Below are positions 43,259 to 53,412 of a stretch of DNA of 64,000 nucleotides, one piece after another. This DNA comes from Actinobacteria bacterium HGW-Actinobacteria-2 (GTDB lineage: Bacteria; Actinomycetota; Actinomycetes; Propionibacteriales; Propionibacteriaceae). Below the pieces are notes generated by a model. That model worked only from the letters and a program-made list of their open reading frames with translations, had not been told where the DNA came from and did no database searches. The stretch spans positions 106,461 through 170,460 of the forward strand of contig PHEY01000007.1 of assembly GCA_002841335.1 (NCBI GenBank). The letters are read 5' to 3'. A program made the position numbers and the translations under genes. Numbering within the stretch: position 1 is the stretch's first letter; every line of letters starts with the position of its first letter.

Positions 43259-44562
43259 CCGATCGCCTTCGCTGCGGCAGTTGCCGCTGTCGGCAGTGCC
43301 GCGCTGATCGCGTCCAGGATGGCCTGGTCGTGGGCTGCGGAGACGAACCAGGCCTCGTACGCTGACGGCGGCAACGCCACACCCTGATCGAGCATGGCAT
43401 GGAAGAAGGCGCGGTAGGCGCCGACATGTTGAGTTTGGGCGTCGACGTAGGTGCGCACCGGCGTCTCGATGCCGAGGAAGACGCTGAACAGCGATCCCGC
43501 GTGCTGCAGACGATGTGGCACCCCGGCCGTGGTCAGCGCTTCGCTCACCGCTGCGGACAACCGCGCCGAGGCGTCATCGATCGTGGCGTAGACAGCGGCA
43601 TCGGCCAGCTGAAGAGTGGCGATCCCGGCGGCCGTGGCCAGCGGGTTACCAGACAGCGTGCCGGCCTGGTAGACCGGCCCCAGTGGCGCCAGCAGGTCCA
43701 TGATCTCGGCTCGGCCACCGATCGCGGCCAGGGGCATTCCGCCGCCGACCACCTTCCCGAACGTGAACAAGTCGGGGGAGACCGTCCGACCCTCGTAGCC
43801 CCACCAGCCCGCCGACGACACCCGGAAGCCGACCAGCACCTCGTCATAGATCAGCAATGCGCCGTGCGCCTGAGTCAGCTCGCGGAGCAGTTCGTTGAAG
43901 CCCGGCTCGGGCGGCACGATGCCCATGTTGGCAGCTGCCGGTTCGGTGATCACCGCGGCGATCTGGTCGCCACGCTCGGCGAACAGCGCCCGGATCGCGG
44001 CGGGGTCGTTGTACGGCACCACGACCGTTTGGGCGGCCACCGGCGCCGGAACCCCGGCGGATCCGGGCAGCCCGGCGGTGGCCAGTCCGGAACCGGCCGC
44101 CACCAACAGGCCGTCGGAATGGCCGTGATAGCAGCCGGCGAACTTCACCAGCAGGTCGCGTCCGGTGGCGCCGCGGGCCAGCCGAATGGCGGTCATGGTG
44201 GCCTCGGTACCGGTCGAGACCAGGCGCGCCTTTTCGGCCAGCGGCACCCGAGCCCGGATGAGCTCGGCCAGCTCGGCCTCGGCCAGCGTCGGGGCGCCGA
44301 AACTGAGCCCCTTCGTCGCCGCGGCCTGGACGGCGGCGATCACCTCAGGATGCGCATGCCCGAGCAGGGCCGGGCCCCATGAGCCGACCAGGTCGAGGTA
44401 GCCGCGTCCGTCGACGTCGTAGACATAGGCGCCACGGGCGTGATCGATGAACCGCGGCGTTCCGCCCACGGAGCCGAAGGCGCGCACCGGCGAGTCGACC
44501 CCGCCGGGGATCACCGCCTGGGCTCGCGCGAAAGCCGTGTCGTTTCCGGTCAGCGCAGCCAT
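43255..44562 (-). CDS. hemL: Glutamate-1-semialdehyde 2,1-aminomutase
   Basis: 435 residues. It is a class III PLP aminotransferase with the Schiff-base Lys in [10 protein letters not shown] and ends the C5 route to 5-aminolevulinate started by HemA. The family N-terminus is [17 protein letters not shown]. The start overlaps the end of hemB by 13 bases, so the pair is translated together. On the other strand the RCC1 gene ends in the same CTAG. Confidence 0.95.
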   Translation of the reverse strand: MAALTGNDTAFARAQAVIPGGVDSPVRAFGSVGGTPRFIDHARGAYVYDVDGRGYLDLVGSWGPALLGHAHPEVIAAVQAAATKGLSFGAPTLAEAELAELIRARVPLAEKARLVSTGTEATMTAIRLARGATGRDLLVKFAGCYHGHSDGLLVAAGSGLATAGLPGSAGVPAPVAAQTVVVPYNDPAAIRALFAERGDQIAAVITEPAAANMGIVPPEPGFNELLRELTQAHGALLIYDEVLVGFRVSSAGWWGYEGRTVSPDLFTFGKVVGGGMPLAAIGGRAEIMDLLAPLGPVYQAGTLSGNPLATAAGIATLQLADAAVYATIDDASARLSAAVSEALTTAGVPHRLQHAGSLFSVFLGIETPVRTYVDAQTQHVGAYRAFFHAMLDQGVALPPSAYEAWFVSAAHDQAILDAISAALPTAATAAAKAIG

Positions 44563-45530
44563 TCGGCCACCTCCAATGCGGCGTAGGTGAGCACCATGTC
44601 GGCGCCGGCGCGGACGATGCAGGTGACCGATTCGCTGAGCGCCGCCCGACGATCGATCCAGCCCCGCTCTGCGGCGGCGGCGATCATCGCGTACTCCCCG
44701 GACACCTGGTAGGCGGCCACGGGGACCTGGCTGGCTTCGGCGATCTCGGCCAGCACGTCGAGATAGTGTCCGGCCGGCTTGACCATGACGATGTCGGCAC
44801 CCTCGAACTCGTCCAGGCTGGCCTCCATACGCCCCTCGCGCCGATTGGCCGGGTCCTGCTGGTAGGTGCGCCGGTCGCCGACCAGCGAAGAGCCGACGGC
44901 CTCGCGGAACGGGCCGTAGAAGGCCGAGGCGTACTTGGCCGAATAGGCCAGAATGCCGGTGTCGATGAGTCCGGCCTCGTCCAGGGCGTCGCGGATGGCC
45001 ATCACCTGGCCGTCCATCATTCCCGACGGAGCTACGAAGTGGGCACCGGCCTCGGCCTGGGCGACAGCGAGCTCTTGGTAGTGACCCAAGGTGGCGTCGT
45101 TGTCGACCGCGCCGCGTTCGTCGAGCACCCCGCAGTGACCGTGGTCGGTGAACTCGTCCAGGCAGGTGTCGGCGATGATCACCAGCTCGTCGCCGACCTC
45201 GGCCCGCACCGCCGCGAGCGCTCGGTTACCGATGCCGGCCGGATCGATCCCGGCGCTGCCGACGGCGTCCTTGTCGGTTGCGGCGGGGACCCCGAAGACG
45301 GCGATGCCGCCCAGGCCGGCCTCGACCGCGCGCACCGCCTCGACGCGCAGCGAGTCGAGAGTGTGCTGGGCCACGCCAGGAAGTGAACTGATCGGACGGG
45401 GCTCGCTGAGGCCGTCGGCGACGAACACCGGCAGGATCAACTGAGACGGATGGACGCGGGTTTCGGCGACCAGGCGACGAATCGCCGGGGTGGTACGCAA
45501 CCGCCGAGGCCGACGGATGATCTGGGACAT
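44550..45530 (-). CDS. hemB: Delta-aminolevulinic acid dehydratase
   Basis: 326 residues. The catalytic lysines lie in [15 protein letters not shown] and [11 protein letters not shown]. The metal region reads [14 protein letters not shown], with Asp in place of the middle zinc Cys. The enzyme condenses two aminolevulinates to porphobilinogen. ATG 45530 is chosen because the conserved [18 protein letters not shown] start follows. Confidence 0.95.
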   Translation of the reverse strand: MSQIIRRPRRLRTTPAIRRLVAETRVHPSQLILPVFVADGLSEPRPISSLPGVAQHTLDSLRVEAVRAVEAGLGGIAVFGVPAATDKDAVGSAGIDPAGIGNRALAAVRAEVGDELVIIADTCLDEFTDHGHCGVLDERGAVDNDATLGHYQELAVAQAEAGAHFVAPSGMMDGQVMAIRDALDEAGLIDTGILAYSAKYASAFYGPFREAVGSSLVGDRRTYQQDPANRREGRMEASLDEFEGADIVMVKPAGHYLDVLAEIAEASQVPVAAYQVSGEYAMIAAAAERGWIDRRAALSESVTCIVRAGADMVLTYAALEVAEWLR

Positions 45531-45646
45531 GGGGCTACTCACTCCTGTTCTTCGCCGGTGATGAGCCCGGCTTGGGTCGGCTGACAAGCGCGATTGGTAA
45601 TGGAGATGTTCACTCGGAGGCAATCTTGGGGTGCCAAACTGGAGGC

Positions 45647-46429
45647 ATGAAGCGAAATGTGCGCGACATCGAATGCTGGCTCACCGACATGGACGGGGTG
45701 TTGGTTCACGAGGACCAGCCGATCCCCGGAGCGGCGGACCTGCTGGAGCGCTGGGTGACGACGTCCAAGCGATTCCTGGTGCTGACCAACAACTCGATCT
45801 ACACGCCTCGTGATCTGTCGGCGCGACTGGCTCGATCCGGGCTGAACATCCCCGAGGAGAATCTGTGGACCTCGGCGTTGGCCACCGCGGATTTTTTGGC
45901 CGGCCAGCCCGGTGACAAGACCGCTTTCGTCATCGGCGAGGCGGGGCTGACTACCGCACTCCACGAAGCCGGCTTCGTGATGACCGAGACCGCCCCGGCC
46001 TACGTGGTGATGGGGGAGACCCGCAACTACAGCTTCGACGCGATCACCAAGGCGGTCCGGCTGATCAACGGCGGTGCCCGCTTCATTGTGACCAACCCCG
46101 ACACCACCGGCCCATCGGCGGACGGCCCGCTGCCGGCGACCGGCGCGGTTGCGGCCATGGTGACTGCCGCCACCAACCGCCAGCCGTACGTGGTCGGCAA
46201 GCCGAACCCGATGATGTTCCGCTCGGCCATGAACCGGATCGAGGCCCACTCCGAGACCACCGCGATGATCGGCGACCGGATGGACACCGATATCGTGGCC
46301 GGGATGGAAGCCGGTCTGCTCACCGTCTTGGTGCTCTCGGGCGTCACCTCGGTCGAGGAGATCGAAACCTTCCCCTATCGGCCGTCCTTGGTGCTGGACT
46401 CGGTCGCCGACCTCGGCCCGCTGATCTGA
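45647..46429 (+). CDS. HAD-superfamily IIA hydrolase (NagD-like)
   Basis: 260 residues. Motif I is LTDMDGVLVHEDQ with the two catalytic Asp, the C2 cap spans the middle (TNNS, TNPD), and the late motif GDRMDTDIVAGMEAG binds Mg2+. NagD-type enzymes hydrolyse sugar or nucleotide phosphates. GGAGG precedes the ATG at 45647. It lies between hemB and hemCD but on the opposite strand, so it is not part of the heme operon. Confidence 0.9.
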   Translation: MKRNVRDIECWLTDMDGVLVHEDQPIPGAADLLERWVTTSKRFLVLTNNSIYTPRDLSARLARSGLNIPEENLWTSALATADFLAGQPGDKTAFVIGEAGLTTALHEAGFVMTETAPAYVVMGETRNYSFDAITKAVRLINGGARFIVTNPDTTGPSADGPLPATGAVAAMVTAATNRQPYVVGKPNPMMFRSAMNRIEAHSETTAMIGDRMDTDIVAGMEAGLLTVLVLSGVTSVEEIETFPYRPSLVLDSVADLGPLI

Positions 46430-46438
46430 GCACAACAT

Positions 46439-48058
46439 CTAGCCCAGCGCTCCCAAGACGGCATCGACCAGACCACTCAGATCGGGTGTCGCGGCCACCG
46501 CGATGACGTCCAGGCCGGCATCGCGGGCGGCCTCGGCTGCGGAGGCGCCGATCGCGATCGCTGGCGCTCCCGGCAGGCCGAGTCGGGCAGCCGCGCGGGC
46601 GACCGAGCCGGCGGTGATGATCACCGCATCAGCCGCGCCCCAGGCCTCGACAACGTCGGGCCCCAACTCGTTCTCGATGGTCTCGTACACCCCGACCGGG
46701 CGGACGATCCAGCCGTTCGCGGCCAGGCCGTGCGCCGGCTCGGAGGATGGCTCGGCGGCACCGGGGAGCACCACCACTCCGGACCCGGCGCCGATGGCCG
46801 CCACCAGGGCAGCGCCGCCGCCGGGAGCGGCGACCAGATCGGGAACCAGCCCGATCTCGCTCAGCGCGCGGGCGGTGGCCGCGCCGACGGCGGCGACCTT
46901 CGCTCCGGCCGGACGCAGGCGCGCCAGCGGCTGTGCGGCCAGCGCGACTGCGGTGGCCTGAGAGGTGACCGCCAGCCAGTCGAAGTGGTCGGCGAGGACG
47001 GCCTCCAGCGCGGCCAACGGCAGGGTTTCCTGTCGGGTGAAGTCGGCGGTGGTCACCTCGGCGCCGGCCGTGCGCAGGGTGTCGATCAGGCCTGAGGGGC
47101 TGCGCAGCGGGACCAGCAGTCGGCGTCCGGTCAGCGGCTTGGGCTTGGTCGCAGCGAGGTCGACGATCGCGGCCGCGCCACCGGACAACAGCGCGCCGGT
47201 CACCTGGGCACCGAGCGCTTCGGCGCCGGCCATGGTGAGGTCGTTGGTCGACCAGGAGGCGTTGATCCGGTGCCGCCCGTCCACCGAGATCACCCGGGCG
47301 TCGAGCTGCAGCACGCCGTCGGTGATCGCCGCGTGGGCGCCCACCGGTGCCGCGCAACCGGCCTGAAGCCCGGACAACACCGCACGCTCGGCCGTTGCGG
47401 CCAGCCGGGTCGCCAGATGGTCCAGGGGAGCGATCGCAGCGATCACCTCGGCGGCATCGGCACGACATTCCACCGCCAATGCACCTTGTGCGGGGGCGGG
47501 CAGGAACTCCTGCGGGTCGAGGCGCTCGCTGATCCGTTCGGCCAGGCCGATCCGGGTCAGGCCGGCCGCAGCCAGCAGGACCGCGTCCAGGTCGGCGCCG
47601 GCGCGGGCCAGCCGGGTCTCGACATTTCCACGCAGGTCCACGGTGTGCAGATCGGGTCGCAACGCCAGCAATTGGGCCGCGCGTCGGGGGCTGCCGGTGC
47701 CGACGCGCGCTCCCGGAGCGAGCGCGGCCAGGCCGCGGCCGTCCGCAGTGCACAAGGCATCGGCTGGGTCCTCGCGGACCGGCACCGCGGCCAGCGCCAG
47801 ATCGGGCGCCGGAGCGGTGGGCAGGTCCTTGAACGAGTGGACGGCGAGGTCCGCCTCACCGCTGAGCACCGCGGCCCGCACCGCACCGACAAAGACCCCG
47901 GCGCCGCCGAGGCTCGCCAACGGGGCGGTGGTGACGTCGCCGTGGGTGGTGATCTTCACCAGTTCGACCTCGTGGCCGAGCGCGCGCAGCGCGGCGGCGA
48001 CGTGTCCGGACTGCCCCCAGGCGAGGGTCGAGCCGCGGGTGGCCAGGCGTAGTTTCAC
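46439..48058 (-). CDS. hemCD: HemC-HemD fusion: porphobilinogen deaminase and uroporphyrinogen III synthase
   Basis: 539 residues from GTG 48058, which overlaps the ferrochelatase stop. Residues 1-300 are HemC (LRLATRGSTLAWGQS, KDLPTAPAPDL, and the dipyrromethane Cys in SGLQAGCAAPVGAHA); the remainder is HemD (LVPLRSPSGLIDTL, AVTSQATA, VIITAGSVARA). The enzyme makes uroporphyrinogen III from porphobilinogen. Fused genes of this kind occur in several bacterial lineages. It ends close to a converging gene (stops 10 bases apart). Confidence 0.93.
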   Translation of the reverse strand: MKLRLATRGSTLAWGQSGHVAAALRALGHEVELVKITTHGDVTTAPLASLGGAGVFVGAVRAAVLSGEADLAVHSFKDLPTAPAPDLALAAVPVREDPADALCTADGRGLAALAPGARVGTGSPRRAAQLLALRPDLHTVDLRGNVETRLARAGADLDAVLLAAAGLTRIGLAERISERLDPQEFLPAPAQGALAVECRADAAEVIAAIAPLDHLATRLAATAERAVLSGLQAGCAAPVGAHAAITDGVLQLDARVISVDGRHRINASWSTNDLTMAGAEALGAQVTGALLSGGAAAIVDLAATKPKPLTGRRLLVPLRSPSGLIDTLRTAGAEVTTADFTRQETLPLAALEAVLADHFDWLAVTSQATAVALAAQPLARLRPAGAKVAAVGAATARALSEIGLVPDLVAAPGGGAALVAAIGAGSGVVVLPGAAEPSSEPAHGLAANGWIVRPVGVYETIENELGPDVVEAWGAADAVIITAGSVARAAARLGLPGAPAIAIGASAAEAARDAGLDVIAVAATPDLSGLVDAVLGALG

Positions 48059-49113
48059 AGCACTCCAGGGGATACGGCGCAGCCCGGCACGACGGGTGCC
48101 TGGCTGCGGGGGTTGAGGCAGCAATCGCCGTGACACAACTCGCCGGTGTCGGCGTCGGTGGGGCCGGCGTCCACCGCGGTCGCGATGCGGGCGGCCAGAT
48201 CGGTGACGAAGCGGGGATGGGTGCCCACCGTCGGGGTCCGGATCAGTCGGACGCCCAACGACTCGGCGGTCTGGCGGGCCTGAGTGTCGAGATCCCAGAT
48301 CACCTCGACATGATCGCTGAGGAAGCCGATCGGCACCAGCACGACGTCGCGGGCGCCGTCGGCGGCGTAGCCGGTCAGTGCGTCGTTCACGTCCGGCTCC
48401 AGCCAGGGCACCTGGGGTGGGCCCGAGCGGGACTGGAACACCAGCTCCCAGGGCTTGACGGTGCCGGTGGCCTCGGCCAACTGCTCGACGATCCGGGCGG
48501 CCACCCAGCGATGCTGCGCCAGGTACGCGTCCCCAGACGGTCCCGCGGAGCGGGCCATCGAGGTGGGGATCGAGTGGGTGGTGAACACCAGGCGGGTGGC
48601 GGGATCGGCAAGGTCGAGGTCAGGGGGCAGGGCGGCCAATGCCAGCTCAGCCATCGCGCCCACGAAACCGGGCAGATCGAAGTACGGCGGCAGCTTGCGC
48701 AGCTCGACCGGTGCCGCGCTGGCGGCCGCGGCCATTCCGAGATCCTCGCGGTACTGCCGGCAGGCCGAGTAGCCGGAGTAGGCGGCGGTGGCCACTCCGA
48801 GAGCGGAGCGGACGCCGGCGGCGCTGAGTTCGGCCAGGACATCGGCCACGAACGGTGCGGAGTTCCGGTTGGCCAACACCACGTCGATCTGATGCCCGGA
48901 TGCGGCGAGCTCGGCTGCCAGCGCGTCCCGCAGGGCGCGATTGTGCGCGTTGATCGGACTGACCCCACCAAGGGTGAAGTAGTGCTGCCCGACCTCGACC
49001 AATCGCTCGGCCGGAATGCCGCGACCGGCAGTCACCCGCTCCAGGAACGGCACCACCTCATCGGGCCCCTCCGGCCCGCCGAAGCCGAGCAGCAGCACCG
49101 CGTCGTAGGTCAT
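48055..49113 (-). CDS. cpfC: Coproporphyrin III ferrochelatase
   Basis: 352 residues. The family His and Glu residues are found in FTTHSIPTS and IGFLSDHVEVIWDLD. The C-terminal tail has ELCHGDCCLNP, the Cys pattern of actinobacterial ferrochelatases with a [2Fe-2S] cluster. With CgoX and ChdC on either side, iron insertion into coproporphyrin III is the likely reaction rather than into protoporphyrin. ATG 49113 gives the conserved AVLLLGFGGPEGP start. Confidence 0.93.
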   Translation of the reverse strand: MTYDAVLLLGFGGPEGPDEVVPFLERVTAGRGIPAERLVEVGQHYFTLGGVSPINAHNRALRDALAAELAASGHQIDVVLANRNSAPFVADVLAELSAAGVRSALGVATAAYSGYSACRQYREDLGMAAAASAAPVELRKLPPYFDLPGFVGAMAELALAALPPDLDLADPATRLVFTTHSIPTSMARSAGPSGDAYLAQHRWVAARIVEQLAEATGTVKPWELVFQSRSGPPQVPWLEPDVNDALTGYAADGARDVVLVPIGFLSDHVEVIWDLDTQARQTAESLGVRLIRTPTVGTHPRFVTDLAARIATAVDAGPTDADTGELCHGDCCLNPRSQAPVVPGCAVSPGVL

Positions 49114-49790
49114 CGCAGCACCGTGAGCAACTCGTCGGGGGCGATCTTGCGTCCGGTGAAGAACGGCGTCTCGACCCGGACGTGCCGACGTGCCCCCGCG
49201 GTGCGCAGGTGCCGCATGAGGTCGACCAGGTCGATGAGTTCGTCGGCCTCCAACCCCAGCAGCCACTCGTAGTCGCCTAGGGCGAACGCGGCCACCGTGT
49301 TGCTCAGCACCTGGGGGAACTCCCGTCCCAGGCGACCGTGCTCGACCAGCAGGTCGCGCCGTTCGGTCTCCGGCAGCAGATACCACTCATAGGAGCGGAC
49401 GAAGGGGTAGACGGTCAGCCACTGCTTGGCCGGTTCGCCGAGCAGGTACGCCGGGGCGTGGCGACGGTTGAACTCGGCGGTGCGATGGACGCCCATGCCG
49501 GTCCACACCAGGTTGACGGTGTCGGCCAGGGCGACGCGCTGGAAGTCGCGCACGGCCGCCTGCAAGGCGGCAGGGTCAGCGCCGTGCAGCCACACCAGCA
49601 GGTTGGCTTCGGCTGGCATGGCGGTGACGTCGTAGAGCCCGCGGACCGTCACCGACCCGGTCTGCAGGCGGTCGATCAGGGCGATGGTCTCCTCCACCGC
49701 TGCGGTGGGCAGGGGAGTGCGGCGACCGAAGACGGCGTAGCAGGTGAACTGCGTGGTCTCAGCCGGTGCGTCGGACGATGGATTGGTCAT
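49110..49790 (-). CDS. chdC: Coproheme decarboxylase (HemQ)
   Basis: 226 residues, a chlorite-dismutase-fold protein of the HemQ type, which decarboxylates coproheme to heme b using peroxide. Visible segments are TCYAVFGRR, WTGMGVHRTAEF, the central YPFVRSYEWYLLPETERR (Tyr and the heme-contact region) and the GLEADELIDLVDLMRHLR end. It overlaps its neighbours on both sides (four bases), in the standard hemG-hemQ-hemH order. Confidence 0.92.
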   Translation of the reverse strand: MTNPSSDAPAETTQFTCYAVFGRRTPLPTAAVEETIALIDRLQTGSVTVRGLYDVTAMPAEANLLVWLHGADPAALQAAVRDFQRVALADTVNLVWTGMGVHRTAEFNRRHAPAYLLGEPAKQWLTVYPFVRSYEWYLLPETERRDLLVEHGRLGREFPQVLSNTVAAFALGDYEWLLGLEADELIDLVDLMRHLRTAGARRHVRVETPFFTGRKIAPDELLTVLR

Positions 49791-51208
49791 GCGGGACTCC
49801 CTACCTGGGTGGCGGCGCCACTCGCGGCGGCGAGGGCGAGGCTGGCTTGGCGGCGACCGTCGGCCACGCAGTCGGGTACCCCGACACCGCGCAGCGGAGA
49901 ACCGGCCACCCGCCAGGTGGGCAGGTCAGCCAAGGCCTGATCGACGGCTGCGACGCGGTCGAGGTGGCCCACGGTGTACTTCGGCATCACCTGGGGCCAA
50001 CGAGCGACGCGTACCTGGGTGGGCGGGGTGGTGGCGCCGAGGACGGCCGCGATGTGCGCGCTGACCGCCGCGATCAACTCCGCCTCGGGCGCGTCGGCGA
50101 TCGCTCCCAGCCGCCCGGGGACGAAGGCGCGAATCAGCACGGTGCCGGCTGGCGCGCGGCCGGCCCATTTGGCCGAGGAGACGGTGATGCCGCTGATCGG
50201 CGCTGGATCGGCCTCCAGCCAGCCGTGAGTGGTGACCGGTTCGGCGAAGGCGTTGGACGGATAGGCCAGCGCCAACACCGTCGAGGTGGCCAGCGGAATC
50301 TCCTTCAGTGCGGCTGCGGCCGTCGGCGCCGGCTCGGCCAGCAACTCAGCGGTTGCGGTCACGCCCGAGGCGAAGATCACGGCATCGAAGGTCTCGGCGG
50401 TGCCGTCGACGAAGCGCACATCGCTGCGGCCGTCGGATGCGGTGACCGAGGACACCGCCTGTCCGAGCCGCAGGTCGGCACCGGCGTCGGTGAGCTGGGT
50501 GACCAGCGCGTCGATCAGGCTGCCCAGGCCGTCACGCAAAGTGCGGAAGGGTGAGTTGGCCCCCCGAGGGCCGGACGTTCGCGCCCGGCGTCCGGCGGCC
50601 AGTGAGGCCAGCATCAAGCTGCGGTGCGCCTGCTCGTCGGTGCGCAGCGACGGCAGCACCGCATCCAGGCTGAGTTCGTTGACGCTGGCTCCGTAGATGC
50701 CGCCGATCATCGGGTCGGCGAAGCGCTGCACGATCCCGTGGCCGAGGCGAGCGCGCAGGAAGGCGCCGATGGTGACGTCGGTGCCGTCGCGCAGCTGGCG
50801 GGGCAGGAACAGGTCCGCACCGGCGCGCAGCTTGTCGGCGATCGACAGGATGCCGGTGGTCACGAACGGACCCAGTCGCGTCGGCAGCACCATCCCCATG
50901 CCTGCCGGCAGTGGACGCAACCGGCCGCGCGAGCGCAGATAGACCGTCCGGGTGCCGGAGATCGAGATCACCTGGTCGGCCAGGCCGAGTTCGTCGATCA
51001 GCTTCAGCGCGGCCGGACGGTAGGCGACGAAGGAATCCGGACCGTGTTCGATCAGCAACCCCTCGCTGCGCTCGGTGTACAGCTTGCCGCCCCACCGCTC
51101 GGACGCCTCGGCGACGACCACCTGCACCGGGCCGTGCTCGGTGCTGCGGGCCGCCTCCCAGGCAGCCGACAGGCCGGTGATGCCACCGCCGATGACCAGC
51201 AGCTTCAC
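49787..51208 (-). CDS. cgoX: Coproporphyrinogen III oxidase (HemG/HemY type)
   Basis: 473 residues from GTG 51208, overlapping the radical SAM gene stop. An FAD motif (VIGGGITGLSAAWEA) opens the protein; a GPDSFVAYRP segment and LRDGLGSLIDAL follow, and the ending repeats the Rossmann pattern (VAGSPLRGVGVPDCVADG). In the coproporphyrin pathway it oxidises coproporphyrinogen III to coproporphyrin III with oxygen. The neighbours CpfC and ChdC argue for that role over protoporphyrinogen oxidation. Confidence 0.9.
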   Translation of the reverse strand: MKLLVIGGGITGLSAAWEAARSTEHGPVQVVVAEASERWGGKLYTERSEGLLIEHGPDSFVAYRPAALKLIDELGLADQVISISGTRTVYLRSRGRLRPLPAGMGMVLPTRLGPFVTTGILSIADKLRAGADLFLPRQLRDGTDVTIGAFLRARLGHGIVQRFADPMIGGIYGASVNELSLDAVLPSLRTDEQAHRSLMLASLAAGRRARTSGPRGANSPFRTLRDGLGSLIDALVTQLTDAGADLRLGQAVSSVTASDGRSDVRFVDGTAETFDAVIFASGVTATAELLAEPAPTAAAALKEIPLATSTVLALAYPSNAFAEPVTTHGWLEADPAPISGITVSSAKWAGRAPAGTVLIRAFVPGRLGAIADAPEAELIAAVSAHIAAVLGATTPPTQVRVARWPQVMPKYTVGHLDRVAAVDQALADLPTWRVAGSPLRGVGVPDCVADGRRQASLALAAASGAATQVGSPA

Positions 51209-52326
51209 GACTGCGGGTCGACTTTGGGCTGGTAGGGGCACAGCGGATCGGATTCCAGTGGGTTGCCCGTCCAGGCATAGGCGCGGGCACGTGAACCGCC
51301 GCACCAGCGGCGGAACTCGCACACACCGCAGCGGCCGACGAAGGAGTCCGGGTCGCGCAGCGAGCGCAGCACCGGCGAGTCGCGGTACAGCTCGACCAGC
51401 GAGGTGTCCTTGACATTGCCGACGGTCACCGGCAGGAACCCGGACGGGGTGACATCACCGAGGTTCGAGATGAACACGATGCCGTTGCCGTCGCGGATGC
51501 CGAAGCCGCGGGCCATCGGCCCGGCTTCGATGTCAGCCGAGGTGGCCCCGGCGCGCAGCCGGGGAGCGGTCACCAGCCGACGGAAGTGCGGTGCTTCGGT
51601 GGTCTTGACCCGGAAGGCCGCGTCCTTATTGAGCCGCGAGGCCCACAGCAGCCACTTCTCAGCCTCGCCGGGATCGAGCTCGCTGAGTTCGGAGCCGCGT
51701 CCGATCGAGATCAGGAAGAACAGGCTCCACTGCATCAGCGTGTGCTGGCTCAACACCTCGAACACGGCCGGCAGGTCGGCCGCGGTGGTGGCGGTGACCA
51801 GGGTGTTCACCTGCACCGGCAGGCCGGCTTCGGCGGCGTGGTCCAGGGCGGTCAAGGTGGCATCGAAGGTGCCGGGCACCATCCGGATGCCGTCGTGGTA
51901 CTCGGCGTTGGAGGCGTCCAACGACAGCGAGATGGCCTGGATCCCGATCTCCTTCATCCAGAAGATGGCCTCCCGGGTGAGTAGCGGGGTCACCGCCGGC
52001 GCCAGTGAGACCCCGATGCCGCGTTCGGTCGCCGCGCCGACCAGTTCGGCCAGGTCGGGGCGCTTCAGCGGGTCGCCGCCGGTCATCACCAGGTGCGGCA
52101 ACGGCTCGCCGTCCGCGGAGAACCTGACGATGTCGTCCAGGACGGCGATGGCTTCGGCGGTGCTCAACTCGCCGGGTGCTGCCTCCGGTTGGGCAGTGGC
52201 GCGGCAGTGCCGGCAGGCCAGTCCACAGGCGTTGGTCAACTCCCAGTAGATGATCATCGGGGCGCGCTCGTAGGCCCACAGTTCGTTGGGGCGCACCGCT
52301 CCGATGCTGGCAGTGTGGGTGGTCAT
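51205..52326 (-). CDS. Radical SAM/SPASM enzyme in the heme operon
   Basis: 373 residues. The radical SAM motif is CGLACRHC (C-x3-C-x2-C), with a GGDP segment; the SPASM region ends CGVCEFRRWCGG...LCPY, giving extra Fe-S ligands. This resembles the AhbD/NirJ heme-modifying group and other SPASM enzymes. It lies inside the heme operon (3 bases after it begins hemE stops; four-base overlap to cgoX), so a heme-related role is likely: perhaps oxygen-independent decarboxylation of coproheme, parallel to ChdC. Not proven from sequence. Confidence 0.75.
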   Translation of the reverse strand: MTTHTASIGAVRPNELWAYERAPMIIYWELTNACGLACRHCRATAQPEAAPGELSTAEAIAVLDDIVRFSADGEPLPHLVMTGGDPLKRPDLAELVGAATERGIGVSLAPAVTPLLTREAIFWMKEIGIQAISLSLDASNAEYHDGIRMVPGTFDATLTALDHAAEAGLPVQVNTLVTATTAADLPAVFEVLSQHTLMQWSLFFLISIGRGSELSELDPGEAEKWLLWASRLNKDAAFRVKTTEAPHFRRLVTAPRLRAGATSADIEAGPMARGFGIRDGNGIVFISNLGDVTPSGFLPVTVGNVKDTSLVELYRDSPVLRSLRDPDSFVGRCGVCEFRRWCGGSRARAYAWTGNPLESDPLCPYQPKVDPQS

Positions 52327-52329
52327 GGC

Positions 52330-53412
52330 TTAGCGCTCCTGAGTCTTCGGCGGCAGGGAGTGGACGAGGTCGACCACGCGGGTCAGCACGTCGGGATCGG
52401 TGGTCGGTGGAACGCCGTGCCCCAGGTTGAAGACGTGCCCGGGGGCAGCGTCCCCCTCGGCGCAGATGCGGCGCACGGCGGCTTCGCGGGCTTCGGTCGG
52501 GCCGGCCAGCAGCTCCGGGTCGAGGTTGCCCTGCAGCGGCACCCGGCCGCCGAGTCGCCGATTGGCTTCGGTGAGGGTGAGATCGGTAGCCACGCCGACC
52601 ACGTCCGCACCGGCGGCGTAGAGGTTGGTCAGCAGGTCAGCGGTCGCGGTGCCGAAGTGGACGCGCGGCACGCCGAGGTCTTCGATTCCGGTGAACACGG
52701 CGGCCGAGTGCGGCTGCACCATGGCCTCGTAGGTCGCCTGATCCAGGCGTCCCACCCAGGAGTCGAACAGCTGCAGGGCGCTGGCGCCGGCTTCGGCCTG
52801 GGCACGCAGGAAGGTGACGGTCAGTTCGGCCACCCACGCGAGCAGGCGGGTGAAGGTCGCGGGGTCGGTGGCCAGGAGCGCGCGGGTGGCGGTGAGTTCG
52901 CGGTTGGGGCGGCCTTCGATCAGATAGGACGCCAGCGTGAAGGGCGCCCCGGCGAAGCCGATCAGTGGAGTGTTGCCGAGTTCGGCGATGGTGAGCCCCA
53001 CGGCCTCGCGGATCGGGCCCAGGGCGTCCGGGTCGAGCCGGGGGAGTGCGGCCACCTCGGCGGCGGTACGGACGGGAGCGCCCATCACCGGGCCGACTCC
53101 GGGCTCGATCTCGACCTCGATCCCGGCGAGCTTGAGCGGGACGACGATGTCGGAGAAGAAGATCCCCGCGTCCACGTCGTGGCGGCGCACCGGTTGCAGG
53201 GTGATCTCGGCAGCCAGGTCGGGGCGCAGGCAGGAGTCGAGCATCGAGATGCCCTCGCGAAGCGCGCGGTACTCCGGCAGGGAGCGTCCGGCTTGGCGCA
53301 TGAACCACACCGGACGGCGGGTGACCGGACGCCCGGTGTAGGCGCTGATCAGCGGCGAGTCGATGGTTCGTCCCTGCATCAGCGGATGCGTGTCGGGCAG
53401 TCGAAAGATCAC
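52330..53412 (-). CDS. hemE: Uroporphyrinogen decarboxylase
   Basis: 360 residues from GTG 53412, which overlaps the hemA stop. Diagnostic are the PVWFMRQAGRSLPEYR active-site segment and FSDIVVPLKLAGIEVE, with GFAGAPFTLASYLIEG. The enzyme removes four carboxylates from uroporphyrinogen III to give coproporphyrinogen III. The C-terminal NLGHGVPP loop is also conserved. Confidence 0.95.
   Translation of the reverse strand: MIFRLPDTHPLMQGRTIDSPLISAYTGRPVTRRPVWFMRQAGRSLPEYRALREGISMLDSCLRPDLAAEITLQPVRRHDVDAGIFFSDIVVPLKLAGIEVEIEPGVGPVMGAPVRTAAEVAALPRLDPDALGPIREAVGLTIAELGNTPLIGFAGAPFTLASYLIEGRPNRELTATRALLATDPATFTRLLAWVAELTVTFLRAQAEAGASALQLFDSWVGRLDQATYEAMVQPHSAAVFTGIEDLGVPRVHFGTATADLLTNLYAAGADVVGVATDLTLTEANRRLGGRVPLQGNLDPELLAGPTEAREAAVRRICAEGDAAPGHVFNLGHGVPPTTDPDVLTRVVDLVHSLPPKTQER

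Noticed and set aside
44550..45530. Asp in the HemB metal motif (C-x-D instead of C-x-C) as a novelty
   Set aside because: Similar HemB variants with Asp in this place are, as far as I know, common in actinobacteria.
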